Source: Lucifuga dentata (Eukaryota; Chordata; Actinopteri; Ophidiiformes; Bythitidae). Taken from it: a stretch of DNA of 64,000 nucleotides. Where the stretch lies: contig VXCM01000446.1 in the NCBI GenBank assembly GCA_014773175.1, forward strand, positions 1 through 64,000, read 5' to 3'. The position numbers and the translations under genes were made by a program. Below, piece by piece: positions 51,730-64,000 of the stretch. The notes under the pieces were generated by a model. The model was given only the letters and a program-made list of their open reading frames with translations, ran no database searches and was not told the origin of the DNA. Within the stretch, counting starts at the first letter, position 1. Each line of letters begins with the position of its first letter.

Positions 51730-52466
51730 CATGTGCAACAATGGAAAATATAAAAAGAAGGAAAAATAGGGAAGAGGAGAGGATCATATTAATAATAATG
51801 TAACTACATAACATCCTGTAATGTATTCAAACTAAACTTTTCTCACCAGCTGTTTTGATGTGAGTCGGAGTGTCTTCTTATAAGACACGCCTCCTGGTGT
51901 GAGTCCAGATTCTGATTGGAGAGATGAAGAGCTCTGCTTGGCTGTTGCGTGGTCTTCATCGCTGGATGAATATTCTTCCTTATGTCTGCAGACAGACAGA
52001 ATAACTCTGGGTTAAAGGTCAACAGATGCAGGTGGTCTGACTGTGAATTCCTGAATCAATGAAACACCATTTTTCTCATTTGTAATTGGTTCGGATGATC
52101 AATCCAAATCCCAATCCTGCTCATGCTAATCCAGATGTTATTTTTTAGCAGAAAATCTTTAATTATTTACCTGCTTGTCATTTTTCCAGCCAGCTCTGCA
52201 GAGCCACAGGCCCTACGCTCAGAGAGTGAATCCTGCAAAATGGAAAACAAAAAATGTTACATAAGTAGTAACCTGTGATATGTTTTATCAATAAATTCTT
52301 GTTTGTTTACAATTAACAGAAAAATAGCTGAGTAATTTATATCTAAAGTTAATTTATCATCAGACTGTTTTACCGATTTTGTGCTGCTATTTCGGCCTCT
52401 CCAGGAGAACCACCACCTCCCTCCTTTCTTGGGCATCTTCTCTTTCATGATGTTCTCCACTGCAGC
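50335..52466 (-). CDS. lpin1: lpin1 C-LIP catalytic domain exons
   Basis: From [17 protein letters not shown] through [78 protein letters not shown] and [17 protein letters not shown] to [11 protein letters not shown]. The mammalian protein continues with about 35 residues (a segment starting DVYSYK) that cannot be found here. The next exon resumes at [14 protein letters not shown]. Confidence 0.92.
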
Positions 52467-52479
52467 CTGCCAGCGGCGT

Positions 52480-52513
<34 letters not shown>

Positions 52514-53976
52514 AACCACAGCCATAGAACAACACAGCACAATAAAAAACACACTTAAAGAACTGAGGCCAAACCAGACTAGAAGTCAAGAGACTATAAC
52601 ACAGAGCAGCTGGAATGGGGAAAAGAAATGGGTGGATTGGGCGTAGGATTGTATGGGTGTGTAGTGTTTGGGTGTTAGGAGCATAAAGGAGGAAGAAATG
52701 GCACAAAATTGAGAAAGTCAAAGGTGGGGAAAGAAAAGTGGAGAAAAACAAGAAGAATGAGGAAACACAAAAGAAAGACTGGTGTTTGTGATGTACAGAG
52801 CTGTAACCAAATACACTTATCAGACAACAGAGGAGGAACTCCAAGGCTGAATAAATACAACTGAGGAAACAATACTGATGAATGAATTGATGGATATGCA
52901 AAGATGAAGTAGAGAAAGAGAAAGTGATGAAATAAGAGAGAAGAAAGAGGAAGACTGAGTTTAACTTGAGTGCCCAAGTAGAACACAGCACAGAGAAAAC
53001 TACAGCGTAACACCATCTAACATGTAAAACTCCACTTATGAGTGTAAGGATGAATAACAGGAGATTAAAGTATACAGCTTGGATTGGCAACCACATTTCC
53101 ATAGACACGGTGCTGGTACCAGAACTGCTGGTGGCTTTATAAACCCAGCTCACGTTTTCACAGGGTGTGGAAGTTCCCTTAGAGGATAAAGAAGTCAGCA
53201 TCCACCCACATCACAAATCTAATATTTTTTTTTGGCTGCCTGTGAAAATGGCATTCCAAAACAAACCGAGGTGGTGTGTGTGATCGATTCTTTCCGCCTC
53301 CTGCCCCTAACATCACAGGATGCTTGGGGTGCTAGCTTCTTGGGGTCTGAATTGCACCCATTTTGCCGGCTAAGATTGAGGCTCTTTGCTGTAGCAATGT
53401 AAGCTACAAAGAACTGGCACCATGTCTATGCAAATGCAAAGGTACAGTACCAGTTTTGGTCAAAAGAGGGAATAGTATTCTATGGCTAGATGCTGTGTGT
53501 GTGTGTGTGTGTATGTGTGTCTGTGTGTAAGAGTATCAATTTCTTACCTTTGGCAGAGGTTTCTGGAAGGCTTGCATAGCCAGCATAAGTGGAGCTGCAG
53601 TGCTCCAATTATAGTACCTGTGGGAGAAAACAAAATATATTTATATCAATTCCATAAACTCAGCAAAACCGCTTTGTCAGCCAAGTTTCTTTGCATAAAC
53701 CTACAGTACATGAGCCCAAACAATCCTGCATACTCTGCATTTCCGTTGCAGTGCATGGCAATGAAAACCATATTGGACACAGTGGATGATAAATATCTTA
53801 TAGTTCAGTATTTTACTTTATCTAAACCCAATTTGTTATATTAGTAGGATTACAACAGTGTGAATGTCTTACTTGGAGACGATTTTTACTACTAAGTTGG
53901 GGTCGTCGATGATGGAGGGGTTCTCCACGAATTGCTGATAGGAAATTAGTTTTTCATGGAACTGTTCTGTAAGGAT

Positions 53977-54014
<38 letters not shown>

Positions 54015-57000
54015 CATGTTAGTGCATCGCAGAGTGTAAGAGCCGTGTTTGTGACAGTTCTGTGTCCATACGAGTAGTTCACCTTTAGTGATCTCCCGGT
54101 TGTCGGTGAGTCCTCCACACAGAGAGATGGCGATAGAGGGCAGGTCAGCTATGGGGTCACAGTAGCTGTCCACTCCACTGTCCCCTCCAGAGCTGACTGA
54201 CTGTGGGGACAGACTGGTGCTGTGGAGGCCTGGGTCTGAGCAGCTCCTCACTGCCCCGCCTCCGTCGCTACAGGGGAGAGGAGGCGTGTTTGTATGAGAA
54301 TGTACTGAAATCTAAACCCGCCCAACACCCAGCTGTTAAATGGAAAATCCACCCTAAAATAAATTAGGATTATGGGTGCATGTTTGTACCTTTTAGGAAA
54401 ATACAGTGCTGCCACTTCAGGCTCTAGCCCTGTGATGTCATCCAGGTAAATTCCATCTGAACCAAGATGGCGGCTTCTCTTGTCTGCAATAGGGTGGTGA
54501 CTCAGATAAATCTATCCTCAGCTCCTTATTTGCTTTTTCTTGGGTTGATCCACGAGAAAAACTTTTTTGACAACTTGGCTTTGAGTTTGTGCTAGGAATA
54601 ATAAAATCAACTTTTGAGTCAGATCTTTCTACGCAAGGCTCAAAACTTATCAGTCAGCCCTTACCTTTCCTCTTGGATGGAGAGTCAGTCTTGGCTGGCG
54701 GGCGAGGAGTGCCGTTACTGTCATCCATGTCTGACGTTATACAAGCTGCCACTGCTGATGTAGGCGTTGCGCATCCTTGTGCCTCTGCAGTTACCACCTG
54801 AGTCTCCACCCTCATCGATTCCGACTCCACCCTGATGGTGACAGCTGCTTCCTCTGTGGCTCCTGTGCTCTCTGTCATCATCAGTCTGAGCGTTGATATT
54901 TCAGAAGATGATTCACATTGTTCTGGAGACAACTCGTGGGAAATCACACGGAAGTGCGTGCTTTCAGATACGGGGATGGATACAGGACACACTGGTGGTT
55001 TGTCTGATTTCACTGGAAGAAAGGATGGCTAGAAGAGTAGGGAAGAGGAGAAAGATACACTCAGTATGAACTGAAAGAAAAATACATGAAACTACAAAGA
55101 TTGACATTAAAATATCAAAAGCACGAGATATCCACATGGGAAATTGATTATCTCTGCACATAATTGGATGCATGTGTGTATGTGTGTGTATGTGTTGCAC
55201 AGTTGGTTACCGTGGCAGCCTGTGGAAGCTCTCCCCAGGCCCAGAGCATGGCTGGATTCTGACTGTCTGACGGCTTGGTCATGAGTTCAGAGTCACTCTT
55301 AGGAGTGGTGGGACGAGAGTTACCAGGGCTGAGAGAGGAAGAGAGGATCAACATCAATCATAGACATTTATTTTGTGTAAAAATGTTGAAGTACAGTATG
55401 TGTCAGCGTGGATGTAATTTTTCTTGTGATCGCGTAAATGTGTCAGGTACCTCTGGATGGGGCTCCACTCTCCATCTGAGCGTGTGTAGATGCCAGCCTG
55501 ATGGAAGGAGCTGCTGGTTGTAACAACAACCGTTTCCTCGTCTCTTACGACATCTCGAGATGTAGGCCTGAAAGACGCGGGTACAGCACATTTTGTGACT
55601 GCAGAAAAACTGTGTATTGTAACTCTATATTATATATTCACAATCTGTAGTGTTTAGTGCTTGTTCAGTTCCAGTTTCACTCTTGTAACATGTCTGCAGC
55701 TACATTGTATTCAAGTCTATTGAAGCTGCTGTCAGTGGAGAAATCAGCTTTTCTATGATGTATTTCTCTCTCTATGAACACCGAATGTGTTCGGAGGACC
55801 TGGCACAAAGTATGAGATTTACTATTGATAGTTTAAACCAGTGGTTCTTGAACTGTATGCCACTGGTGGTACGTGACCCTGGTGGTAAATCTGATGACTG
55901 GAGAATCACAATAATTAAAAGCTATGGAAATGTCATTCATTTTGTTGAATATTATTCTCTTATGTATGACTATGCAGACAACAACCTATATTATTACAGG
56001 CCAATAAATACATGAATGAAAGAGCCGGCATGGTGTTGCTTTACAGTTACAGTAGAGATGAGCTGTAAGTTGTATTTAAATATATACTGTACGGATCTAA
56101 TATATCCTATACACACGGGCAGCGATAAATCTGTCATCAGGCAGTTATTTTCAACTACTGCGTTCATTCAAAACAGCAATGCAACATGAGGGACATGCCT
56201 AGCCTGGCCTGGCCTGGCCTGGCCCACATACCCGATTAAGAGGCTGTTTTGGGTCCAATATGGCCCCACGCACCAAGGCCAAGTTACACTGTGGCAGTCG
56301 CACATGCATGTTTACGAGCACATGCTCAAACATACACACATTGAGAAGATGTTTCCTCTTTTCATATATAAAGCTTTTTTTTTTTCTTTAAGATCCAGCA
56401 AGGGAAAACCTATTTGTCTGTAGTCTATCTGTGTGTGTGTATACACCAGTTCAGCTGCTTGCAAAGCTAATTTCTATGATGTTATTTGTCTTCCGCCTTT
56501 CACTTGTTTATCTCTTTTCTCTTCCTCTTTGCTTTTATTCTATGATTTCACTTCCGTTATTTATCATTTTCCCTGTTTTTATCCCATTTCATTTTATTTA
56601 GTCTTTTTCTCCCTAATCTACTTTCTTCTCATTTCCCACAAGCTTCTCTCTCTTCTCTTTTCTTTCTCATTTCTCACCTATTGCTCTCCATCTCTGTCCC
56701 TTCATCTGAGCTGATGTCTATGGTGAACATGTCTTCATCCCCAGAGTACTCCCCGCTGCCCTCCTTCCTCACACTGTCCACCCGAGACTTCCTCCTCCTC
56801 TTCCTCCTCTTCTTCATTGCCATGCTGCTGCTCTCTCCCATGGTCCCCATGGGGCCCAGGGTCTGTATGGGAGGCCCAGAGTTCTTCCCCATCAGGGAGG
56901 AGCTCATCAGATTTGCTCCATCTGACAAGATGGGGGAAGTCGCCAAGTAGGAGGGAACCACTTCCTGTTTAGATGAAAAACAGGAAGTCAAACAGTGATT

Positions 57001-59123
57001 GAAAGTGAACCATAACTTTAGCCAGTGATCATCAGCATGAAACTAAGAGCTGAAGTGTATTTGTATGTTTTAACCTATTAATCCTGTAACAGGAGTATTT
57101 TGATTACATGCCACACAAAGTACTATTTGTGCTGTTTGTTGGTTGTTACACATCTAGAACAAACAGAAAAATACCTGAGCAGACTGCACTATCTGGTATT
57201 CAACGCTGACATACAGTATGTACACACTGAAAAACAAAATGTAACATCCAAAATATCTTATCTGACATTAAGCCAGAGAATATCTGCAAACAAGTTTATC
57301 CTTTATTTAAAAAAACAAACTGACATGACTCAAGTGTCAGTAGTTTTGCACTACTTTGGCCAAATATGGAAAATCATTGCCAAACTGTTCGCAGAAACTC
57401 TTTCTGCCAGAGTTTGCCAGCAAAACAAGCTGGCCAATCCAGTCTCCTCCTGAATTCTGTGAAAAGAGGCAGTTACGCACATACACACACACACTCCCTC
57501 ATTCCACGAAAGGAATAAGCTTTCCAGGAAGGAGCTCCCACTGGCAATGCAGGGGGGTGTGAGTGTGTGCGTGTGTGTGTTTGCTTAACATTTTGCTTTA
57601 TCCAGCAAACCGCGAGCAGAAACTTAAACAATCAAAATTCTCTGTGAATGACTCGTGATTAATATTAATAAGGCTGAGATGTCACCGTAAAAGCAAGAGA
57701 AAACGAGAGAGAGAGAGAGAGAGAGATAATGAGGGGAAAATGAGGTATAGTCATGATTTGTGGCTTGACAATGCTCCCTCACGTTTTAATCTCTGCCAAG
57801 AAAGATTTCAGACATACAGTCCTCCTTCCTCTCCTCCCTTCTTCTTCAGGCCTGGGAATCTGACACCACTCTGGGGGAAATAAATAACCCACTTCCCTGT
57901 TGCTGCTAGCCTCCAGCTTTAGTAATTCCACACTTTTGTATGTCTTTCAGCTCCTCTCATCCTCAACAATAGCCTATAAAGCTTAACATTTTGGCTCTTT
58001 CAACATGAAGGTAAAGACTTTGCAAAACCACATAAAAGCCCGAAAACCTTTTATGGGGGTGTTTGAATGATTCTCATAATTTTCATGTTCTCCAAAAACA
58101 TAAAAACTAGAATTGAAAGATCTTTAAACAGCAGAGGGGAATTCTGAGTTGTCAACCATTAACCAGCTGTGCTGTAACCTCTGTCTAGTCCTACATAAGC
58201 ACATTTCTTTGCCACAAACCTCCAAACCTGGTTTATGGTACCATAAGGGGACAGAACTGAATGTAGGTCAGACAGACTGGGTTAGTAAATGCTTCATTCA
58301 GGGCTCACAGTCACTTGATGAATAGCAGAATCCTGTTCAGACAAAAAGAAAAGGGAGAAATTCCAGTCCTTCGTGCCAACTCTACACACTACATGACCTT
58401 GTTCAAACTAAGGTTTGACTATACGAAGAAGGATAGTTTGGATAATGCTTCATATTTGGAAACGGTGTGTTTCAGTAGGAGGAGAACGATGTGTTTTCAT
58501 TTGAGCCATGCTTTTATTTGAATCATTGGGAGCCACAAGCCATTTTACATCCACTGCATTAACTTTATATCACCACAGACACGTTCCAGTCTACACACTC
58601 TTCCAAACCCATTTCAAATTAAGATCATTTGACCATTTCACATACAGCTGTGGTCATACATTGGACCAAGCTCTGTGAAATGTAGATATCTTTGTCAATA
58701 ATATTTAAAGCAATTTTTTCCATACTTGATCATTTTCTGTTTCCTGAACAAAGAATGCTTCTCCATTGTCCCCCAGCTTCATATGTAGATCCACTGGTTC
58801 TCCATTGATCTCCATGTCCACCTGCAACAGACGAGCACAGACTCAACTCACTATGCAAGAATCAAATCAATGATCAAAAAACAAAAGTACAAAATTACAC
58901 TCTTCCCACTGCCTGGCATGTGCTTCCTTACCACTTTCTCTCGGGAGCGGAGGACACCCATCTTGCCGAAGCGAACGTGAAAGGGCGAGCACTGCAGGGA
59001 GCCATCAGGCTGTCTGATGACGATCACATCAATACAGCCAGACAGGGTGGCAGGATTGAGGCCTCGGTAAAGCTCTTTGACCTGGACAAACACCTGGCCT
59101 GCCAACTGCCCCACGTAGTTCAT
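50335..59123 (-). CDS. lpin1: Lipin-1, phosphatidate phosphatase
   Basis: A Mg2+-dependent phosphatidic acid phosphatase making diacylglycerol, and a nuclear transcriptional co-regulator. Exons in transcript order: 59123-58932, 58821-58726, 56964-56678, 55567-55451, 55328-55211, 55028-54665, 54483-54390, 54267-54083, 53966-53873, 53617-53548, 52466-52374, 52232-52171, 51985-51847, 51678-51530, 51304-51218, 51115-50963, 50814-50700, [one exon missing at the 50639 gap], 50573-50335. The 2415 nt before the gap are in phase. [12 protein letters not shown] opens the N-LIP domain, [11 protein letters not shown] (147-157) is the polybasic/NLS segment, and ISDIDGTIT (about 678-686) carries the DxDxT catalytic motif. 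LGHIL matches the LxxIL co-activator motif. The true stop is TGA at 50335-50337 after PTPIPTN-like residues, once the 64-bp duplication is removed. Expected length is about 898 aa, against 890 in human. Confidence 0.94.
50385..50511. other. Assembly duplication in lpin1 last exon
   Basis: Identical 63-bp copies (50385-50447 and 50449-50511) flank an N at 50448. The surplus 64 nt shift the reading frame. Deleting one copy and the N restores an uninterrupted C-terminus and the stop at 50335. Confidence 0.9.
50580..50698. repeat. GGAGA and TG repeats with gap hiding an exon
   Basis: A gaggaga-type repeat (about 50,600-50,638), an N at 50639 and a long (TG)n tract. An lpin1 exon should be here and is absent, so the gap is longer than one base. 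Confidence 0.75.
51680..51730. repeat. TG microsatellite before lpin1 catalytic exon
   Basis: On the reverse strand a (CA)n tract runs into the acceptor of the exon encoding the DIDGT motif. Confidence 0.85.
52480..52511. repeat. CA microsatellite
   Basis: (CA)n just upstream (reverse strand) of the [11 protein letters not shown] exon of lpin1. Confidence 0.85.
53548..56964 (-). CDS. lpin1: lpin1 polybasic and Ser/Thr-rich middle exons
   Basis: The 56964-56678 exon has [13 protein letters not shown], the nine-basic cluster and [16 protein letters not shown]. The 55567-54665 exons carry [33 protein letters not shown] and a long poorly conserved Ser/Thr/Glu stretch ending [14 protein letters not shown]. 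Then follow [34 protein letters not shown], and [27 protein letters not shown] resembles known phospho-regulated lipin-1 sites; this is inference. Confidence 0.9.
56201..56224. repeat. GGCCT tandem repeat
   Basis: A short pentanucleotide array (ggcct about four times) in an lpin1 intron. Confidence 0.7.
58726..59123 (-). CDS. lpin1: lpin1 N-LIP domain exons
   Basis: Two exons encode residues 1-96: [47 protein letters not shown], then [20 protein letters not shown] and [10 protein letters not shown]. The N-LIP segment packs with the C-terminal catalytic domain in lipins. The exon's 5' side begins at 59135 after an acceptor, so 12 nt of 5' UTR precede the ATG. Confidence 0.95.
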
Positions 59124-59135
59124 GGTCTGGCGGGT

Positions 59136-61378
59136 CTGGTGGAATAAGCATTAGAAAAGTATTAAAGCATTAGACCTAACAGTGCCTCACACTTGAGATC
59201 AGTGGAAGAAGTGTTTATCAACTGGCATCTGTTTACACTGCTCTTCAATCTGCCAATCAACCCACTCATGACATACAACCTGCCGTGACACCTTCACTGG
59301 AATGCGGTGAAGCTATTCCAATATTCTGAGTTATTCCAATATTTCCGCAGCAGGTTAGGTAAAGAAAAGAAGTTCCCACTCTGGACAGTCTGCGTCTGTG
59401 TCCTACTCACTGCAAGAAGAACCTGTTGCCGCTTTGACCTTGCCACTCTCTGCTCCCCTCCGTGATAATTCTGGAAATCCTACCCAACTGTTTTCCACTC
59501 AGCAAACCATTGACACCAGAGATCAAAAGACAGACTGAGGCAGGCCAGGCAGTCCTCGTGTAGTGAAGGTGATGAGAACATTTCATCAGCTGCTTGGGTT
59601 AAACCAATGTAATAGAACCTTAAACTGCAAGCCAGTATTGTAGAGAAATACAAGAAGGATTTACTTTGTGAATGCTGACATTGTCCTCTGAGTAACACAT
59701 GCTGTTACACAAGAAGCACTATATATATATATACATATATATAGTGCTTGTAGTGCTTGTGTAGTGTGTGTGTGTGTGTATATATATATATACACACACT
59801 CAGAGTAACTAATGCATTATTCTAAGTATCTGACTGTTCAGCTTTGCTTTGCTCACCAACTACAGACCTTTCAAACCGTAAACTACACCAAATGCTACAG
59901 AAGCATGTTTTTCTGGATTGATAATAATACAGCAACATAATTTCTGTTTCTGTAGTAGCTAAGGCATAATCAAACCAAATAGACTTACTGGCTGCAATAT
60001 TTCATGCTGTCATGCCGCAAGTGAAAATGCCTCATACACTACTTCCTGTTTTTCCTGAACCACGTAAAGGTGACCCGAGAGCCTCTAAGGTGAAGTCTTG
60101 TAAATACCGAGGATATATGATTATGTTTTGCTCTGTTTATGACTGGTTGAACTTCATGCAGTCGAGGTTCATGAATTCACATCCTAAATGCTTCCTTCTA
60201 GTACTGATCATCTGTTGCTGTGCCTGTCTCTAAGTTCTTTGAGATAAAGATGGTGACAACTAAACTATTGCAAAGAAATGCACTTCTTATATTACACAGT
60301 TAAAAACAATTACATTTATTTTATCACCAATCGAGCATGGATAAAGGGGGTTTCAGTTCATTAACAGGCTGCTAATACTTGGTAAGTACATAAATTTGAA
60401 CAATTTCAAGAAACAATATGCTGCTCACTGAACGTTCTATGGCCAAAACTGAGGAACCCAATTATTGTTTTCACAGCTCTACTGAGTTTGCAGTGAACTC
60501 ACAAGGGATTTTGACATTGAATCATGTGACAGTGGGCTCCAGAAACGATTACAGCACCCACAATGCCAACATGTCCTTCCTTTCCTTTTCTGTCTGAGCC
60601 TAGTTGCCATTAGAAGAGGTCACTTACTGAAGCCTAATTTTAGTGCTGAAATAGAGGAGCCTTTGAGTCAGAGAATCATCTGCTGTGTGTCTGAATCTTT
60701 TGGAGTTAACTTGCAGCACATTTCACTTTTCAGTGAGGCATTAAGTTGTAAAGCTGTTGACAAACCAGATGACTTTCAAAGCAGAAGCAAGCTTTGTGTT
60801 TTTCTTCAGACGTGCACGCTGCACAGTAGCTTCGCCCAAAATAGATTTCCTTGTGTCACATCAAAACCAAAAGAAAACAAAAAGAACAAAGTCTCATTAA
60901 CACTACTGCTTTGTTGCAGTTTAACAAAACCTAACTTAAAACAACCAAAAACATTTTTGTATGATGTTTATCTGTGGTATGCTCATTAGTTAAATGGATT
61001 TACAAGCTGCAATTTCCTTGCAAGCTGAAAATGTGGTTCAACTTATTTTGCAACTCCAGCCAACAAGCCTCTCATTTTCGAGTTCCATACGTTGTAAATG
61101 AGTACATAGCTATATTTTAACACATATACACACAATGTGGAATCACCAACGTTTTTAATATGCCATCTAAATGACATAATGTTAACTCTTACAACGTACA
61201 TCACAATACAAATCCAACTACCAATCAGCTGCAGGTTTTCCAACTATACCTTCAAATGGAAAGAAATTAAAATTCGACAATCCAACAGATAAAAGTGAAT
61301 GACAGGTAAAGACGCAATACTGAACATCAACACATCCCATCAAATAATTAGAGCCAAATACCAAACGCTCCCTCTTAC
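59136..61378. other. lpin1 first intron, no gene seen
   Basis: AT-rich intron separating the coding start exon from the predicted non-coding first exon. It contains an AT/TG compound microsatellite (about 59,719-59,800) and scattered short ORFs without support. Confidence 0.6.
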
Positions 61379-61570
61379 CTTCTAAAGCAGGATACGTTGA
61401 CAGGCTTTAACAGACGCAGACTGGCGTGTCCTCAGCGGTGAATAACAAGGACATCATAGAAGACCCATTTCCCGTGTGTGTGATATCTTACTGCCATCCG
61501 AAATCAGCTAAACAGATCATTTAAGGCAAAGCGTTTTAGTGAGTCAGTCTCTCTCTCTCTCTCTCTCTCG
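61379..61570 (-). other. lpin1: Predicted lpin1 non-coding first exon
   Basis: On the reverse strand a consensus donor (agaag|gtaagagg) ends at 61379, in front of a (CT)n tract at about 61548-61570 and a CpG-containing segment. It is a good candidate for the 5' UTR exon spliced to 59135. The transcription start is not determined. Confidence 0.5.
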
Positions 61571-62120
61571 TCTTGCCAAGTCATATGAATGACATCAGCC
61601 GCAGCGGAAACCGGCTTGCTGACCAATCAGGAACGACGCGTTGAGTTGCTAAACTCATCGCCTGAGCTGCCACTGTGGCAACAACGTTGTTTTCATTGTT
61701 GCAGACTTGTGACTAGGTGCGCCGTCATTGCTATTAAGTAAAGGAGCTTTTTTTTTTTCAGTTAACGCATCGTATAGGCTTTTATTGATGTGTGGTAAAA
61801 AGTAAACATTACATATAAATATGATAATGTCATTAAGTCTTCTGCGAAGTGCTGAAAGTGTTTAAAATTAATAAATATTTAATTAACTCCACTTTTTGTT
61901 ATTTATTTTATTTTATTTATTTTTTGTGTATAAAGCGATAAATGTGAGTTGAATGCTTTGCCCGTAACCAATACACTGACGGCGGGAAACACCGGGTTCA
62001 CGTCAGCACTCAGCAGGACGCTTTGAAATCACTGAGGCCGCGTGGTGCAGTGAGGTGATCTTTCTGACCAATCACAGCCCTGCGTGGTGGCACATGCGAT
62101 GTTTGAGACGTGAAATAGAG
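61571..62120 (-). promoter_or_regulatory. lpin1: Probable lpin1 promoter region
   Basis: A locally GC/CpG-enriched stretch around 61,590-61,660 and 61,970-62,100, with two ccaatca motifs (gaccaatcagg near 61,621 and gaccaatcaca near 62,068). Placed immediately upstream of the predicted first exon. A motif-based guess only. Confidence 0.4.
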
Positions 62121-62186
62121 TGAAACTGCTGAGAGGAAGTTCTGCACAAATTCAGCTCTGGTTGTGTTACTATAGTAAGGACTGTT

Positions 62187-62217
<31 letters not shown>

Positions 62218-62455
62218 GGAATAAAATAACTGCAAAATGACTACTAGAACCATTTAGGGCAAAATAGAAACAGAAATAAAACAGTGACTACACCGAACTG
62301 TACAATATACACTTGAACATGCTGCAGTATAGTATCTATGTCAGAATGTTCTCAACAATAAGTGCAATGTAAAAGAGTTTGTCTTGTGCCATTAGGTTTA
62401 CGTTGAATGGTAACTGGTAATAAAATAGTCAAAACATAGATCTACAAACTGATTT

Positions 62456-62505
<50 letters not shown>

Positions 62506-64000
62506 CGTGGGTGTGTGTATGTGACCTGGGCACGTATTCCTGACAGTGAAATATGTCTACATGGATGAGGAACTTCCAGCAAAGAAACAGCAACCTCACG
62601 GGCTGTGATTCTGCATCAGGAGCCAATTCGTTTGTGTGTGCGTGTGTGTTTCTGTGTGTACTAAGTACTTTTCCATCTGTGTTTTTCTAGTTTCCAACAT
62701 ATTGTCTCTCTGAGCTGAGTTTTCTCTCAGTGTGTGTATTCATGGTGTGGATCTGCAAAAGTGCATAATGTGGAATAATGAAGCTGTTAATTTGAGTATG
62801 TAAAACCACATACAGCTGTTAGGTGGTTATATGTGGTTTGTAAGCCTGGAGGTACAGTATGTAGCTTCTGCTGCATAAAAACTGTCTCTTTAAGCTATAT
62901 TAGCCTTTTAAGATAAGATAGATTGGTAGACTAGTTATTCTTTTTTTTACTGTTTATAAGTTATGTAAAATGCACTAACACATAAATTTCCACTTTGTTC
63001 TTTAACTTTGTTGATATGAAAATCTGTTTCATAGGCTCTGTTATGAGATATACAGGTGTGTTCTGGAAATTTTCTCATACCAAATAATTCAGTAATAAGA
63101 ACAAGAGAAAAGAGGAGGAAGGCTTCTCATGTTTATAGCTTGAATTCATTTTCACACTCTAAATGTAACACATGTTCCATGTCAGCATTTTAACACATTT
63201 TTCAGATTGCTATACATGTAGCTACATCAAGAAGTGACATTTGTCATTGTACTTCCTCATAGCAACATTTGCATGTCAGTACATATGCTAATTGTGACAT
63301 TGATTTCTCCTTTCTCATTCTAAAGCTAATTAATTTTGAATAACCTGGGATGACACATGTTCGCATGACACATGTAGCACACATTAGTCTCCACCCCCTG
63401 GTGTTATTTAATGCCTTATGCAGGCAATCCAAAGGTCAGGTTTAATGTCAATGTTTGGCTTCTCTCTAAACAGCAGTATATAGGCTACCCAGCTGCCCTC
63501 TGACATGCTTCTAAGAACAGGCTACTTTGCCAGGAACAGTTGACTCAGCTCATTGAGTTCCTTGGCTGGACATAAACAGCACATGATAGCGAATTCACTT
63601 TAAACTTGTGATGGTCAGTGCCAAGACCAATATCAGGCTACAAGAACCAAGTCAAGATGTTCAGCGAGATAATCATAACAGACCTTGTTTGAAACACGTA
63701 ACTTGACCTCATTTAGCAATGTACAGGGAGGGTCAAGTACAAACTTGACCCTCTCTGTTGGAGGCATGTCCTAGCTCATATAGCCTCACACTCTGGTCAG
63801 CCAATCAAACTTTGGAAAGAGAGTCAGTAACTAAAAAGGTGATTGCTCTCAAATCAGGTTGAAGTAGGATGACAATTTGTAACCTCAATGTGTAATCTCT
63901 AAAGAAATAGTATAAGCCTGTGAAAGAAAATGCTGGCTTCTGTACACAAAAACTTTTAAGTATTACACAATTTTTTACAGAACCACTGATTTCCATTCAT
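62121..64000. other. Non-coding right end
   Basis: AT-rich sequence with an AT run (about 62,203-62,217) and a (TG)n tract (62,461-62,500). No exon-like ORF or recognised repeat family was found. Confidence 0.6.

Noticed and set aside
1..64000. CRISPR arrays, tRNA or rRNA genes, operons
   Set aside because: None seen. The sequence is clearly eukaryotic, and direct repeats at regular length are assembly overlaps around N gaps.

Overview
This window comes from a vertebrate, almost certainly a teleost fish. It is gene-sparse, with compact GT-AG exons, long AT-rich introns, many CA/TG and CT microsatellites, and a dense local population of short TTAA-flanked transposons. The encoded proteins are close to vertebrate intersectin-2, FAM228, GNPAT and lipin-1. 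Sixteen single-N gaps, several flanked by identical 63-67 bp direct repeats, point to a short-read draft assembly whose contig overlaps were never merged.

Region 1 (about 1-33,700, + strand) is upstream repeats and then itsn2 (intersectin-2). I could chain 37 coding exons from the ATG at 3600 to the TGA at 33661-33663. After removing one 66 bp assembly duplication in the SH3-B exon, the exons sum to 5139 nt (1712 codons plus stop) with every phase consistent. The domain order is EH1, EH2, coiled coil, five SH3s, DH, PH, C2: an endocytic scaffold joined to a Cdc42 exchange factor. Three unannotated candidate exons lie in its introns, including a possible terminal exon for the short isoform.

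Region 2 (about 34,350-38,400, - strand) holds a fam228-like gene convergent with itsn2; FAM228A/B also neighbour ITSN2 in mammals. A CpG-rich segment (about 38,290-38,740) separates its apparent 5' end from a divergent, unrecognised + strand gene start at 38,743. Downstream is an unrecognised ORF (39,375-39,962) broken by one in-frame TGA.

Region 3 (40,744-47,260, - strand) is gnpat, the peroxisomal DHAP acyltransferase of ether-lipid synthesis. It is complete in 16 exons (717 aa), ends in the PTS1-like tripeptide ARL, and contains a probable GC-AG intron.

Region 4 (50,335-about 61,500, - strand) is lpin1 (lipin-1, phosphatidate phosphatase). It is complete except for one internal exon that appears to have been lost in the gap at 50,639. 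Its last exon is falsely frameshifted by a 64 bp assembly duplication. The rest (about 61,600-64,000) is promoter-like and then non-coding.

The main non-genic feature is a family of about 590-660 bp TTAA-flanked elements with roughly 90-100 bp terminal inverted repeats. There are about a dozen copies or fragments between 1 and 38 kb and none that I can see from 38 to 64 kb. I found no convincing novel multi-gene system. The most useful observations are this transposon family, the hidden or alternative exons, the degenerate SH3-D domain, the perfect palindromes, and the assembly artefacts that would mislead automatic annotation.
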